Made by a program: the position numbers and the translations under genes. 7,889 nt of DNA, taken from assembly GCA_051003795.1 (NCBI GenBank), contig JBPCKZ010000241.1:1-7889 (forward strand), in the 5' to 3' direction. Position 1 is the stretch's first letter, and each line of letters opens with the position of its first letter. The notes beneath the pieces are model-generated. The model had not been told where the DNA came from and made no database searches. It worked only from the letters and a program-made list of their open reading frames with translations. Source of the DNA: JALYXS01 sp051003795 (lineage in GTDB: Bacteria > Acidobacteriota > Terriglobia > Bryobacterales > Bryobacteraceae). Below, piece by piece: positions 6,728 through 7,889 of this stretch.

Positions 6728-7835
6728 CGAGTACCGCGATCAACGGATCGCAACCAAAATCGTTGACGAAATTAAAAGGACCGTTACCCGTCCATGGGTG
6801 ATCATGGAGGTCTGCGGCGGGCAGACGCACACGATTGTGAAGTACGGTCTCGATCGGCTGCTCCCCGGGGAGATTGAACTGGTGCATGGCCCCGGCTGCC
6901 CGGTATGCGTCACGCCTCTCGACATGATCGACCGGGCGCATGCGATCGCGCGGCGGCCCGACGTGATCTTCTGTTCCTTCGGGGACATGCTGCGCGTGCC
7001 TGGCTCGCAGGGCGATCTGTTTCAAGTGAAAGCGGAGGGCGGGCAGGTGCGCATCGTGTACTCCCCGCTCGAGTGCCTGAAGATCGCGCGCGCGAATCCG
7101 GATAAAAAGGTCGTTTTTTTCGCGATCGGATTTGAAACCACCGCGCCGGCGAACGCGATGTCGGTGTGGCAGGCGAAACAGCAGGACATCCAAAACTTCT
7201 CGGTTCTCGTATCCCACGTGATCGTGCCGCCGTCCATCACGGGCATTTTACAATCGCCCCACAACCGCGTGCAGGGATTTTTAGGGCCGGGACACGTCTG
7301 CGCCATCATGGGCTGGCGCGAATATGAGCCGATCGCTTCGCGCTATCGCGTGCCGATCGTGGTCACGGGGTTCGAGCCGGTAGATTTGCTGCAAGGCACG
7401 CTGATGACCTTGCGGCAGCTCGAGCAGGGTCGTGCCGAGGTCGAGAATCAGTATGCCCGGGCCATCACCCGCGACGGAAATCTAGAGGCTCAGAACATGA
7501 TTTCGCGCGTGTTCAAGATTAGCGACCGGAGCTGGCGCGGGATCGGCATTATTCCGAAGAGCGGTTACCGGTTGAACTATGAATTTCGCGATTACGACGC
7601 CGAGCGGATCTTCGAAGTGGAAAACATCAACACCCTCGAGCCGGAAATTTGCATTAGCGGGCAGATTTTGCGGGGGCTGAAAAAGCCGGTTGACTGCCCG
7701 GCTTTCGGCACGCAATGCACGCCGCAAACGCCGCTCGGAGCCACGATGGTTTCAGCCGAAGGCGCCTGCGCCGCTTATTACAGCTATGGGCGGCATCTGG
7801 TGGAGATTGAACCGGCCGCCGCGGTGAGCGCCTGA
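6714..7835 (+). CDS. hypD: Fe-S scaffold HypD, [NiFe]-hydrogenase maturation
   Basis: HypD (373 residues, the same length as E. coli HypD) is the iron-sulfur scaffold on which the Fe(CN)2CO group is built together with HypC; cyanide comes from HypE/HypF. The motif MEVCGGQTH has C34, the cysteine thought to bind the iron. GPGCPVC (59-65) provides the redox-active pair C62 and C65. GFETTAP is at 139-145. Near the C-terminus, C313, C328, C335 and C352 have the spacing of the [4Fe-4S] cluster ligands. All key residues are therefore present. The start at 6714 is within hypC (14-base overlap), indicating translational coupling. It ends in TGATGATG, 8 bp before the right copy of the 46-bp repeat; no hypE is visible in the remaining 54 bases. 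Confidence 0.97.
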   Translation: MKYLDEYRDQRIATKIVDEIKRTVTRPWVIMEVCGGQTHTIVKYGLDRLLPGEIELVHGPGCPVCVTPLDMIDRAHAIARRPDVIFCSFGDMLRVPGSQGDLFQVKAEGGQVRIVYSPLECLKIARANPDKKVVFFAIGFETTAPANAMSVWQAKQQDIQNFSVLVSHVIVPPSITGILQSPHNRVQGFLGPGHVCAIMGWREYEPIASRYRVPIVVTGFEPVDLLQGTLMTLRQLEQGRAEVENQYARAITRDGNLEAQNMISRVFKISDRSWRGIGIIPKSGYRLNYEFRDYDAERIFEVENINTLEPEICISGQILRGLKKPVDCPAFGTQCTPQTPLGATMVSAEGACAAYYSYGRHLVEIEPAAAVSA

Positions 7836-7843
7836 TGATGGGG

Positions 7844-7889
7844 TTGTGGCGCGGGCACTCGTGCCTGCCGTGTCCACACTCGTGTGGAC
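7844..7889 (+). repeat. 46-bp repeat, right copy
   Basis: This is the exact inverted copy of 41-86 and runs to the last base of the window, so it is probably cut. It contains the core CACTCGTG twice (7856-7863 and 7877-7884), first in the shorter GGCAC/GTGCC palindrome and then in the long stem from 7870. It starts 8 bp after the hypD stop and reads in the direction of hypD, the same relation that the left copy has to the transporter gene before it. Either it is a dispersed 3'-end element, or it separates hypD from a hypE beyond the window. Confidence 0.85.

Noticed and set aside
7835..7889. Start of a gene after hypD (ATGATGGGG..., open to the window end)
   Set aside because: The frame runs almost entirely through the 46-bp repeat, has no ribosome binding site, and its residues (MMGLWRGHSCLP...) do not resemble the N-terminus of HypE or any family I know.
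1..7889. A mobile element or defence island bounded by the inverted repeats
   Set aside because: All genes between the repeats are ordinary metabolic or maturation genes, with no transposase, integrase, nuclease or toxin; the repeats look like dispersed intergenic palindromes.

Overview
This 7,889-base window is a compact, GC-rich bacterial segment carrying eight protein-coding genes, with short palindromic repeats at both edges. No RNA gene, transposase, CRISPR array or phage gene was seen. The organism is probably an acidobacterium of the Solibacter/Bryobacter type. That is an inference from three things: the style of the small exported protein with repeated 'LLDADG' units, the modular CACGAGTG palindromes between genes, and the gene mix. 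It was not tested by any search.

Left to right: (1) 1-86 is a noncoding block of palindromes, including a 46-bp unit that reappears in inverted orientation at the right edge. (2) 94-1136, minus strand: two overlapping genes for the two halves of a split ChrA-type (chromate ion transporter) membrane protein. (3) 1155-2114, plus strand: cysteine synthase CysK, divergent from the transporter with only 18 bp between start codons. (4) 2170-2520, plus strand: a small, probably exported protein with three repeat units. (5) 2517-4166, minus strand: a gamma-glutamyltransferase of the YwrD-like type, convergent with the small gene and overlapping it at the stop codons. (6) 4195-7835, plus strand: hypF-hypC-hypD, a tight cluster for [NiFe]-hydrogenase maturation, divergent from ggt with 28 bp between starts. 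(7) 7844-7889: the second copy of the 46-bp repeat, where hypE might have been expected.

Two functional themes appear. The left half is compatible with sulfur and thiol metabolism: an oxyanion transporter family in which chromate resembles sulfate, the last step of cysteine synthesis, and glutathione breakdown. The right half encodes three of the proteins that make and load the Fe(CN)2CO group of [NiFe] hydrogenases: HypF makes the cyanide precursor together with HypE, and HypC and HypD form the scaffold. HypE, HypA, HypB and the hydrogenase subunits are not in the window.

The most unusual signal is the pair of 46-bp perfect repeats. Both copies lie 7-8 bp after a stop codon and have the same orientation relative to the gene they follow, so they look like a dispersed 3'-end element. 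Because both window ends fall inside or next to this repeat, the window may also be an assembly fragment that ended at repeats.
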